Shown: piece after piece, positions 43,528 to 51,166 of the stretch
Numbering within the stretch: position 1 is the stretch's first letter
Layout of the letters: each line of letters opens with the position of its first letter
NCBI GenBank assembly: GCA_016709865.1
Contig: JADJLX010000001.1
Span: 310,001-374,000, forward strand
Length of the DNA: 64,000 nucleotides
Reading direction: 5' to 3'
Source of the DNA: Bacteroidales bacterium
GTDB lineage: Bacteria > Bacteroidota > Bacteroidia > Bacteroidales > VadinHA17
Program-made: the position numbers and the translations under genes
The notes under the pieces: generated by a model
Database searches by the model: none
Told to the model about the DNA's origin: nothing
The model's input: only the letters and a program-made list of their open reading frames with translations

Positions 43528-44934
43528 ATGCATTCGATAAAAGATGAACAGAGTACTTCAAAAAAGACCGTTCTTTTTGTAGCAACATTTGCTGCATTTC
43601 TTACACCGTTTCTTGGTTCAGCAGTCAATCTTGCACTGCCTTCAATCGGTAAAGACCTTAATGCCACTGCAATTGGTCTTGGTTGGGTAATAAGCAGCTT
43701 CATCCTTTCATCGGCCATTTTTTTACTTCCTTTCGGAAGACTTGCTGATATAATCGGAAGAAAAAAAGTGTTTTCAACCGGCATCCTTCTATTCACAATT
43801 TCAACTTTTCTGATCATTTTTTCTCAGAGTATTGCCTACCTGATTGTTTTAAGGATTTTTCAGGGACTGGCAAGCGCAATGATCTTTGGAACCAGTCTGG
43901 CAATAATTACTTCTGTATATCAGCCCGGAGAAAGAGGAAGAGCAATGGGAATAAATATTACCGCAGTTTACCTTGGTCTCTCACTGGGCCCTGTAATAGG
44001 GGGTTTGCTAACCCAGTATTTCGGATGGAGAAGTATTTTTGCTTTTCTTGTCCCGTTTGGAATCATTTCACTGATTCTGATAAAAATGAAAATAAAAACA
44101 GAATGGGCAGAATCGGCGGGAGAGAAATTTGACTGGAGAGGTTCTGTTATTTATGGTATTGCACTTGCATCTTTTATGTATGGTTTTTCAAGATTGCCGT
44201 CAACGCTGGGGTGGATCTGTCTGGCAGCCGGGTTATTAACGGCAATTCTATTTGTTCTTTTTGAAAAAAATATCAGTAATCCTGTTTTCGATATCAGACT
44301 CATTTTGAGAAACAGGGTCTTTGCATTCTCAGGCATTGCAGCCCTGATTAATTATTCAGCTACCAGTGCAATAGGATTTTTCATAAGCCTTTACCTTCAA
44401 TACTTAAAAGGATTTGATGCGCGTACTGCCGGACTAATTATGATATCACAGCCAATTGCTATGACCTTGTTATCGCCTGTTGCAGGGAAACTCTCTGACA
44501 GAAAGAATCCTGGTGTAATTGCTTCAACCGGTATGGGAATAACGGCGGCCGGACTGATTTTACTCTGCTTTTTCAGGCAAACAACCCCGACATATGCAGT
44601 TGTCTTGCTGCTTATACTTATGGGAATCGGGTTTGGCCTTTTCTCTTCGCCTAATTCAAATGCTATTATGAGTTCTGTTGAAAAACGCCATCTGGGAGTC
44701 GCTTCAGGGGTGGTTGGAACAATGAGGATGGTTGGCCAGATGATGAGTATGGGTATAGCAATGATGCTGATTTCCTTGTATATTGGAAAACAGCCCATTA
44801 GTCCGGCTACTTATCCCGGACTAATCTCTGCCATGAGAACCGGATTTATGATATTCTCAGTATTGTCTGTGTTTGGGATTTTTGCATCCCTTGCCAGAAA
44901 TAAAAAGCTCAGTAACAAAGAAGAAATCCATTAA
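43528..44934 (+). CDS. MFS drug-type exporter, 14-helix (DHA2) family
   Basis: A 468-residue transporter with about 14 hydrophobic helices. MFS motif A appears as GRLADIIGRKKVF and the exporter motif C region as GLSLGPVIGGLL. The size and N-terminal LTPFLGSAVNLALPSIGKDL match the EmrB/QacA proton-driven drug exporters. No membrane-fusion or outer-membrane partner lies nearby. Its last four bases overlap the convergent lipoprotein gene. Confidence 0.92.
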   Translation: MHSIKDEQSTSKKTVLFVATFAAFLTPFLGSAVNLALPSIGKDLNATAIGLGWVISSFILSSAIFLLPFGRLADIIGRKKVFSTGILLFTISTFLIIFSQSIAYLIVLRIFQGLASAMIFGTSLAIITSVYQPGERGRAMGINITAVYLGLSLGPVIGGLLTQYFGWRSIFAFLVPFGIISLILIKMKIKTEWAESAGEKFDWRGSVIYGIALASFMYGFSRLPSTLGWICLAAGLLTAILFVLFEKNISNPVFDIRLILRNRVFAFSGIAALINYSATSAIGFFISLYLQYLKGFDARTAGLIMISQPIAMTLLSPVAGKLSDRKNPGVIASTGMGITAAGLILLCFFRQTTPTYAVVLLLILMGIGFGLFSSPNSNAIMSSVEKRHLGVASGVVGTMRMVGQMMSMGIAMMLISLYIGKQPISPATYPGLISAMRTGFMIFSVLSVFGIFASLARNKKLSNKEEIH

Positions 44935-45398
44935 GGCAATCCCTGTGTTCCGGTATCCAGTACAAATTTCCAGCTGCCATCCGGCTGCTTAAGCCAGATT
45001 GTTACATATGTACCCCTGGTAATTTCTCCAGTCAATTTATCTGTATTTGTATGCAGCCCATAGGTATAACCCAGGTCTCCGCTTTCTGAAATCTTTTCAT
45101 AAAGAGGCTCCCAGCTTAAAACAAATGTGGTATCAGTCTTCCCTTCAAACCTTTTAGCCAAAGTCTCTTTCCCCTTTGCAGGATAAGAATTATCCCTAAG
45201 CATAACGCCATCTTCTGCGATATAGAAAAGGAATGCCTTAAACATGCCTTCATTAACAGACATCGCAGAGAAATCACGGTCGGTTTGCAGCAGGATCCCC
45301 TGAATGGGTTTTTTAGGAGTATCTGAACAACTTAAAATGAAAATTAAATTAATTATGAAAACAAAAAGCATTATATTGACACCGTTCTTTTTTTTCAT
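44931..45398 (-). CDS. SnoaL/DUF4440-like lipoprotein
   Basis: A 155-residue protein. The N-terminal hydrophobic segment ends in FILSCSDTP, a lipobox, so it is probably lipidated and periplasmic. The mature part (LSWEPLYEKISESGDLGYTYGLHTN and GTYVTIWLKQPDGSWKFVLDTG) fits the NTF2-like fold of DUF4440/SnoaL proteins, where hydrophobic pockets bind small ligands. Function unknown. It converges with the MFS gene, overlapping by 4 bp. Confidence 0.8.
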   Translation of the reverse strand: MKKKNGVNIMLFVFIINLIFILSCSDTPKKPIQGILLQTDRDFSAMSVNEGMFKAFLFYIAEDGVMLRDNSYPAKGKETLAKRFEGKTDTTFVLSWEPLYEKISESGDLGYTYGLHTNTDKLTGEITRGTYVTIWLKQPDGSWKFVLDTGTQGLP

Positions 45399-45434
45399 AG
45401 TGCATTAATTTTAGTTTAACATAACTATTAGTTT

Positions 45435-46307
45435 ATGACAAAATTATATCAAAAACTGATCAATAAATGCCCTTCTGAATCGGAAATTAAAAAGGGCTTG
45501 AAGAAAGTATCTGAGTCTGCTAAAGCTACTCCTGATAAACATCTGCTGATGAGTCTTTTGAACATGATAGATCTTACAAGCCTAAATACTACAGACAACA
45601 GGAGTCAGATTATCCACTTCACCGGAAAAGTAAACAGTTTTTCCGGCCGTTTTTCAAATATCCCGAATGTTGCAGCCATTTGTGTTTACCCGAACTTTGT
45701 ATCAGTTGTAAAAGAAAAACTGAAAGCTAAAAACGTAAAAATAGTTTCTGTTGCGGGCGGGTTTCCTTCCTCTCAGACATTCCGAAGCATAAAAGTTACT
45801 GAATGCAAACTTGCAATTGAGGCCGGAGCTGATGAAATAGACATAGTTATTCCCGTTGGTGCTTTTGTCGGAAATGACTTTGCGCAGGTTGCCGATGAGA
45901 TAAGGGAAATAAAGGCTGCAATCGGAGATAAAATATTAAAAGTTATCGTTGAATCAGGCCTTCTGGTTGATTATGATCTCATCTTCAGAGCATCAATGAT
46001 TTCTATGGATGCAGGTGCTGACTTCATCAAGACCTCCACCGGCAAAACAACAGTTTCTGCAACTCCTGAAGCTGCATTTGTAATGTGTCATGCAATTTCC
46101 GATTTCTATGCCGAGACAGGGATCAGGGTAGGATTCAAGGCTGCGGGAGGAATTGTAACACCAGCTGATGCTATTCAATACTATCAGATTGTTTCACAGT
46201 TCCTTGGAGAAGACTGGCTCAACAATTCAATGTTCAGGATCGGGGCCAGCAGGCTTGCAAATAACATTCTTTCAGAAATATCAGGGTGCCCCAGCATCCA
46301 TTTCTGA
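45435..46307 (+). CDS. deoC: Deoxyribose-phosphate aldolase
   Basis: A 290-residue class I aldolase, which splits 2-deoxyribose 5-phosphate into glyceraldehyde 3-phosphate and acetaldehyde. The Schiff-base lysine is in the signature DFIKTSTGKTTVSATPEA, and the second active-site Lys is in VGFKAAGGI. It is about 30 residues longer at the N terminus than the E. coli enzyme, as in other Bacteroidota. A promoter-like TACTTTTG lies between this gene and the next (46320). Confidence 0.95.
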   Translation: MTKLYQKLINKCPSESEIKKGLKKVSESAKATPDKHLLMSLLNMIDLTSLNTTDNRSQIIHFTGKVNSFSGRFSNIPNVAAICVYPNFVSVVKEKLKAKNVKIVSVAGGFPSSQTFRSIKVTECKLAIEAGADEIDIVIPVGAFVGNDFAQVADEIREIKAAIGDKILKVIVESGLLVDYDLIFRASMISMDAGADFIKTSTGKTTVSATPEAAFVMCHAISDFYAETGIRVGFKAAGGIVTPADAIQYYQIVSQFLGEDWLNNSMFRIGASRLANNILSEISGCPSIHF

Positions 46308-46344
46308 TTCATTTATCATTACTTTTGTATTTTGAATTCAGAAG

Positions 46345-47223
46345 ATGATGATAATTTCTTATCCGGACATTCAGCCGGATACTATTAACCTGTGCAGGCC
46401 TAATCCTGTTGCAAATGTAACTTTCTATGATTCCGCCAATGTAATTACAACAATTACAACGGATAACGTGAAGGGATTTCCTCTTGTCTTCATCGAAAAA
46501 AATAAAAAATCAGAAGCTGAGGCCAAAGCCGCTCTTGTCAAACATCTCAGATCCGGGGAAGAACTCCCGCGTAAAACGATTGATGAGGATTGGCTTATTC
46601 TGGTAATCCTTCTCGGAGCATTTTTGTACTCCCTTCTGAGAAACACTTCAAAAAATCTTCTTCCTGAATTATCAAGATTTTTTCTTTTCAGGGGAATAAA
46701 CGATCCGGGGTCAAGAGACATCGGCGGGATATTTCACTGGCAGTCAACAATTTTAAACCTGGTTTCCTTCCTGAGTATCAGTATGTTCGCATATTGCATC
46801 GCAGATATCAGGGACATTATCCCTTCCGGGATTACGGGAATATTGGTATGGCTGATCCTGACCGGAGTTATTATTCTGGCAATTACGCTAAGACATATTA
46901 CATGTTATATCACCGGAAATATCAGCGGGAAAAGAGAAGAATTTCATGAGTATCTTGTTGGTATTTACCAGTCTTACAGATACGGGGGCGTAATCATCTT
47001 TATAATTGTAATTCTTCTTTTATATACCAGCATTTTCCCTGCTGAAGTATATATATTTTCAGGTATTTTTATCCTTGGTTTAATGTATTTGGTGCGTATT
47101 CTGAGGCTCCTGATAATTTTTATAAAGAGGAATATTTCAATTTTCTATTTGATTTTATACCTTTGTGCGCTGGAAATCCTGCCTGTTGTTATATCGGTGA
47201 AATATTTTGCAGGCTTAGTATAG
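46345..47223 (+). CDS. DUF4271 membrane protein
   Basis: A 292-residue protein with about six hydrophobic segments after a ~85-residue soluble N terminus. The C-terminal FYLILYLCALEILPVVISVK and the RHITCYITGNI region match the Bacteroidota-specific DUF4271 family. It precedes hemD, an order repeatedly seen in this phylum. Function unknown; the link with hemD and rnpA hints at an envelope or haem-related role only by context. Confidence 0.85.
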   Translation: MMIISYPDIQPDTINLCRPNPVANVTFYDSANVITTITTDNVKGFPLVFIEKNKKSEAEAKAALVKHLRSGEELPRKTIDEDWLILVILLGAFLYSLLRNTSKNLLPELSRFFLFRGINDPGSRDIGGIFHWQSTILNLVSFLSISMFAYCIADIRDIIPSGITGILVWLILTGVIILAITLRHITCYITGNISGKREEFHEYLVGIYQSYRYGGVIIFIIVILLLYTSIFPAEVYIFSGIFILGLMYLVRILRLLIIFIKRNISIFYLILYLCALEILPVVISVKYFAGLV

Positions 47224-47267
47224 ATTGGCGAGTGTTACTTAGTTGGTAGAATTTAAACTGTAAAGAG

Positions 47268-48020
47268 TTGAAAATAAAGAAGATTTTAGTATCGCAGCCA
47301 GAACCTCTTAATCCGAAATCCCCATATTTCGAACTGGCAAGAAAGTATAATTTAAAAGTAGAATTCAAACCCTTTGTTGAAGTTGAAGGAATATCTTCTA
47401 AAGATTTCCGGCAGCAAAAAATCAACATTCTTGATTTTACAGCGGTTATTTTTACAAGCAAAACCGGGATAGATCATTTCTTCAGAATATGCAATGAACT
47501 TAGGGCAGTTGTTCCTGATACAATGAAATACTTTTGTATTACGGAAAATGTTGCCTTTTATCTTCAGAAATATATAGTTTACAGGAAGAGAAAAATTTTC
47601 CACGGGAAAGCAAAATTTCAGGATCTGATTGATGTTATTGTTAAACACCGGGAGGACAATTTCTTTGTTCCTCTTTCTGAGCCGCACAATGCTGAAATTC
47701 CCGATTTACTTGACAAAAACAGCATAAAGTATACTATCGGAACTCTTTACAAAACAATAAGTACCGACTTTTCAAAAGAGAAGGAATTTGATTATGACAT
47801 CCTCGTTTTTTACAGCCCTTCCGGAATTAAATCGCTGAAAGAAAATTTTCCCGGATTTGTACAGGGGGAAATTAAAATTGCAGCTTTCGGGCCAACAACA
47901 GCATCAGCTGTTGAGAGCGAGGGTCTGAGGCTCGATATAAATGCTCCCAATCCCAAAGCACCGTCTATGACAATGGCGCTTGATGACTTTCTTAAAGAAC
48001 ACAACAAAAATTTAAGATAA
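47268..48020 (+). CDS. hemD: Uroporphyrinogen-III synthase
   Basis: A 250-residue enzyme that cyclises hydroxymethylbilane to uroporphyrinogen III. HemD is poorly conserved; support comes from two-lobe Rossmann-like halves, the Bacteroidota-type N terminus (KKILVSQPEPLNPKSPYFELARKYNL), the central TSKTGIDHFF and the C-terminal AAFGPTTASAVESEGLRLDINAPNPKAPSM. The frame begins with TTG (47268), and no in-frame ATG gives the conserved start, so TTG is taken as real. Gap of 44 bp after DUF4271. Confidence 0.88.
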   Translation: MKIKKILVSQPEPLNPKSPYFELARKYNLKVEFKPFVEVEGISSKDFRQQKINILDFTAVIFTSKTGIDHFFRICNELRAVVPDTMKYFCITENVAFYLQKYIVYRKRKIFHGKAKFQDLIDVIVKHREDNFFVPLSEPHNAEIPDLLDKNSIKYTIGTLYKTISTDFSKEKEFDYDILVFYSPSGIKSLKENFPGFVQGEIKIAAFGPTTASAVESEGLRLDINAPNPKAPSMTMALDDFLKEHNKNLR

Positions 48021-48093
48021 TTATTCCATACCTGCTTACCCTTAAGCTCCTTAAAAGTCATCCGGTAAGAATATCAGGATAAGTAGTTCTGTT

Positions 48094-48516
48094 ATGAATA
48101 TCACCAGGGAGACGTTCGGTAAATCAGAAAGACTTTGCAGTTTTAAAGTCATCAACACTCTTTTTGAAACCGGAAACATTTTTTATAATTCTCTTTTTAA
48201 GGTTGTCTGGAATAACGCTTCTGGAGATTTGCCTGCCCCGGCCCAGGTAGCCATGAGTGTTTCAAAAAGAGGCTTTAAACTTGCTGTCACCAGAAATCTT
48301 ATCAAACGCAGGATGAGGGAAGCGTACCGGAAAAACAAACATGTACTATACGAACACCTGAGCGCAAACAAAAAAAAACTGGTTTTTGTTATTATTTTGA
48401 GAGGCAGTAAAGTTCCTGAATATCCGGTTGTTGAAAAAGCAATCGATGATGTGATAACTAAACTCATTGAATTAAGTCAAAAGACCGAAGACCGAAGACC
48501 GAAGACCGAAGTATGA
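48094..48516 (+). CDS. rnpA: Ribonuclease P protein component
   Basis: A 140-residue basic protein that assists the RNase P RNA in removing tRNA 5' leaders. The core motif KLAVTRNLIKRRMREAYR and a hydrophobic core typical of RnpA are clear. The last ~12 residues (QKTEDRRPKTEV) are encoded by the 7 bp tandem repeat at 48481 and are not part of the normal protein, so the natural end has been replaced or extended by the repeat. yidD, often next to rnpA, is at 2277. Confidence 0.95.
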   Translation: MNITRETFGKSERLCSFKVINTLFETGNIFYNSLFKVVWNNASGDLPAPAQVAMSVSKRGFKLAVTRNLIKRRMREAYRKNKHVLYEHLSANKKKLVFVIILRGSKVPEYPVVEKAIDDVITKLIELSQKTEDRRPKTEV

Positions 48517-48566
48517 GATATCTGCATTCTTCAAACTCCGGACTCCGGACTACGGTCTTCAGACTT
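48481..48566. repeat. AAGACCG tandem repeat with an inverted arm
   Basis: Four tandem copies of AAGACCG (48481-48508) overlap the 3' end of rnpA. Downstream, CTCCGGACTCCGGACTACGG and TCTTCAGACTT (48536-48566) form a partial inverted counterpart. It might fold after the rnpA transcript. Confidence 0.65.
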
Positions 48567-48660
48567 TCCCAAATGTTAAAGTTCTTTTAATTGTTTGTTT
48601 CTCAATCCAGTTAACCATTTTTCTTTATAATTTCGTCCCGAAAACAAAGACATTTTAGTC

Positions 48661-50406
48661 ATGAAAAAGATACATTCCGGCAAATTAATCATAGCTGTGT
48701 CGCTCATTCTTATCACCGGATTAAGCACCGGCTTTCTTATTAGTCAGGAGACAAGAGATTTTCGCATTGCGAAAAACCTTGATATTTTTTTCACTCTTTT
48801 CAGGGAAATAAATACTTTCTATGTTGATGAAATAGACCCTGACAAAACAGTCAAAGCAGGTATTGACAATATGCTTAAAACTCTTGATCCCTATACCGTT
48901 TATTACCCCGAATCTGATGTTGATGAGTTCACATTTATGACAACCGGAAAATACGGAGGAATTGGTTCGCTTGTAAGAGGGGGAGGCGACTATGTTGTAA
49001 TAAGTGAAATCTATAAAGGTTTCCCGGCTGATCTGGCAGGGATTAAAGCAGGTGATATATTGAAAAAAGTAGATGGCGTTTCTCTGAAAGGATTTTCAAC
49101 AGACAGGGTAAGCGATAAGCTTAAAGGAAATCCAGGTACTCCAATTACACTCACAATAGAAAGGGAAGGAAAGGAGTTTGATTATTCCCTGAAAAGAGAA
49201 AAAATCATTATTCCGCCTGTCCCCTATTTTGGAATGCTTGATTCAAAAACAGGGTATATCCGTTTTACAAACTTTACCCAGGACTGTATTGAAGATGTAA
49301 AATCTGCATTTAATTCCCTAAAAACCAACAATCCCCAGCAGATTATACTGGACCTCAGAGGAAATCCGGGAGGGCTGCTTACTGAAGCTGTCGAAATTGT
49401 TAACCTATTTGTCGGACCAGGAAATGAAGTTGTGTCAACAAAAGGGAAGGTCAAAAATTTTGATGAAGTATTCAAGACAACGAAAGCTGCCCTTGATGAA
49501 AAAATACCTCTTGCTGTAATCATAAACAGAAGTTCTGCTTCAGCATCAGAAATTGTTGCAGGTGCTATACAGGATCTTGACAGAGGAATCATTGTCGGAC
49601 AAAGATCCTACGGAAAGGGCCTGGTACAGATTACCCGTCCGCTAAGCTATAACACCCAGCTTAAGGTAACCACTGCAAAATATTATATTCCGAGCGGCAG
49701 ATGCATTCAGGCCCGTGACTTCTCTCATCCCAATGAAGACGGAAGTGTTGGAATAATACCTGATTCACTGATATCTGAGTTCAAAACAAGAAACGGAAGG
49801 GTAGTAAAAGACGGGGGAGGGATTTCTCCTGATGTAGAGGTTCTGCCGGAACAGCTAAGCCAGGTATCATCAGAGCTATACATGAGAAATTATATTTTTG
49901 ATTTTGCAACTCAGTATTACTGGTCACATCCCGAAATAAAATCTCCGGATCAATTCTCTTTTTCAGATAAAGACTACACTGATTTTAAAGCAATGCTTCA
50001 AAAACGCAACTTCAGCTATAAAACAGCTACCGAGGATTCCTTTAATGAACTGGTTTCAACCGCAAAGAAAGAGAAGTACTATGATTTACACAAAGATCTG
50101 TTCAATGAACTTGAAAAGGATCTGGCCCATAGTATTGACGAGGATCTTGTTACCTTCAGAAGTGAGATAACTGATCTTATAGAAGATGAGATTATAAGCA
50201 GATATTTCTATGAGGACGGGGCTATTGCCTGGACAATTAAGAAAGATGAACAGGTATTAAAAGCACTTGACATACTGAACAATAAAGAGAAATATACTTC
50301 AATTCTTAAAGGCACATCAGGATCGATTCTTATTACCAGAAAGAATGAAGCGGATATGGCAAAAACTAATATTCAGGGAACAAGAAAAAATCAGGAACCT
50401 GTTTAA
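48661..50406 (+). CDS. S41-family C-terminal processing protease
   Basis: A 581-residue periplasmic protease with an N-terminal signal/anchor (SLILITGLSTGFLIS), a PDZ domain (about 90-175, GIGSLV and GIKAGDILKKVDGV), and a catalytic Ser/Lys module: RNSSASASEIVAGAIQDL in outline, with Ser in SASAS, and GKGLVQ for the Lys. A long C-terminal extension (about 400-581) is helical and of unknown role. It probably trims secreted or membrane proteins. It is the fourth gene in a DUF4271-hemD-rnpA-protease run. Confidence 0.92.
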   Translation: MKKIHSGKLIIAVSLILITGLSTGFLISQETRDFRIAKNLDIFFTLFREINTFYVDEIDPDKTVKAGIDNMLKTLDPYTVYYPESDVDEFTFMTTGKYGGIGSLVRGGGDYVVISEIYKGFPADLAGIKAGDILKKVDGVSLKGFSTDRVSDKLKGNPGTPITLTIEREGKEFDYSLKREKIIIPPVPYFGMLDSKTGYIRFTNFTQDCIEDVKSAFNSLKTNNPQQIILDLRGNPGGLLTEAVEIVNLFVGPGNEVVSTKGKVKNFDEVFKTTKAALDEKIPLAVIINRSSASASEIVAGAIQDLDRGIIVGQRSYGKGLVQITRPLSYNTQLKVTTAKYYIPSGRCIQARDFSHPNEDGSVGIIPDSLISEFKTRNGRVVKDGGGISPDVEVLPEQLSQVSSELYMRNYIFDFATQYYWSHPEIKSPDQFSFSDKDYTDFKAMLQKRNFSYKTATEDSFNELVSTAKKEKYYDLHKDLFNELEKDLAHSIDEDLVTFRSEITDLIEDEIISRYFYEDGAIAWTIKKDEQVLKALDILNNKEKYTSILKGTSGSILITRKNEADMAKTNIQGTRKNQEPV

Positions 50407-50408
50407 TT

Positions 50409-50843
50409 TCAATGGTTTTGTCTCCAGATATGAGAATCATCTTCAAAGATTTCTTTTTTCCAGACCGGGAGTCTCTCTTTTATCATTTCCACTGTTTTTG
50501 CACATGCTTTAATAGCCTGTTGCCTGTGGCCTGCAGATACCAGAACAAACAAAGACAGTTCTCCGGCATTAACAGTTCCTGTTGAATGGATAATATCAAC
50601 TGATTGTGCATCTGAAAACTCTGATAATATTTCTTTCACAATCTTATCTGCCTCAGCTTTTACCATAGTATCATACGCCGAGTACTGAATAGCCTTTACT
50701 GACTTGCCTTCAATGATGTCTGCCCTGACCTGACCCATAAAAACAGAATGCCCTCCGGCACCTTGTTTATTCCCAATGCTTTCAAGAGAAACGGATATTT
50801 CTTTTATTGTAACCGGGCCCTCTACAAGATAATTTTTAACCAT
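50409..50843 (-). CDS. moaE: Molybdopterin synthase catalytic subunit
   Basis: A 144-residue protein of the MoaE family, which inserts sulfur from MoaD thiocarboxylate into cyclic pyranopterin monophosphate. The diagnostic SSGHRQQAI-like segment (SAGHRQQAIKACAKTVEMIKERLPVWKKE) is present with the catalytic-lysine region ERLPVWKKE. Gene order is moaD then moaE with a 27 bp gap. Other Moco genes (moaA, moaC, mogA) are not in the window, but a MoeB-like enzyme lies at 20367. Confidence 0.95.
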   Translation of the reverse strand: MVKNYLVEGPVTIKEISVSLESIGNKQGAGGHSVFMGQVRADIIEGKSVKAIQYSAYDTMVKAEADKIVKEILSEFSDAQSVDIIHSTGTVNAGELSLFVLVSAGHRQQAIKACAKTVEMIKERLPVWKKEIFEDDSHIWRQNH

Positions 50844-50870
50844 AGATATTCAGAATATATTTTGTGATTC

Positions 50871-51104
50871 TCATCCTCCTGCAAACGGAGGCATAAAAGC
50901 CACCTCATCACCATCGTTAAGTGCCGGCTCGTTATCAATCAGCTCATTGTTAACTGAAATAAGAAAATCATAATGAACTATCTCAGGAAATTCGTCATTA
51001 ATCAGCCTCCTCAAATCAGAAAGTGACTTTACCTCACTATAGTGTCTGCAATTAGTTCCTGTGACTTCTGCTAATACACCGAAAAACAATACTTTAACTA
51101 CCAT
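50871..51104 (-). CDS. moaD: Molybdopterin synthase sulfur carrier subunit
   Basis: A 77-residue ubiquitin-fold protein. It ends in VAFMPPFAGG, the exposed Gly-Gly tail that is adenylated and then thiocarboxylated before sulfur is passed to the product of the next gene. The length and tail are exactly those of MoaD; the stop codon follows the second Gly. An E1-like activating enzyme (20367) is encoded far away. Confidence 0.95.
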   Translation of the reverse strand: MVVKVLFFGVLAEVTGTNCRHYSEVKSLSDLRRLINDEFPEIVHYDFLISVNNELIDNEPALNDGDEVAFMPPFAGG

Positions 51105-51118
51105 TTTAATGTTTTTTG

Positions 51119-51152
51119 CTCCCCTGCCCCCCTAAAGGGGGGTTGGGGGGCT
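51119..51152. repeat. Short CCCCCTAAAGGGGG repeat, single copy
   Basis: CTCCCCTGCCCCCCTAAAGG followed by GGGGTTGGGGGGC contains the CCCCCCTAAAGGGGGG palindrome flanked by G- and C-runs. It lies between moaD and polA. Unlike the other copies, it has no second half or core, so it may be a fragment. Confidence 0.6.
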
Positions 51153-51166
51153 ATTATTTACGCCTT

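Noticed and set aside
48481-48513. Regular tandem repeats resembling a small CRISPR array
   Set aside because: The AAGACCG units are only 7 bp, contiguous and without spacers, and no cas genes are present.
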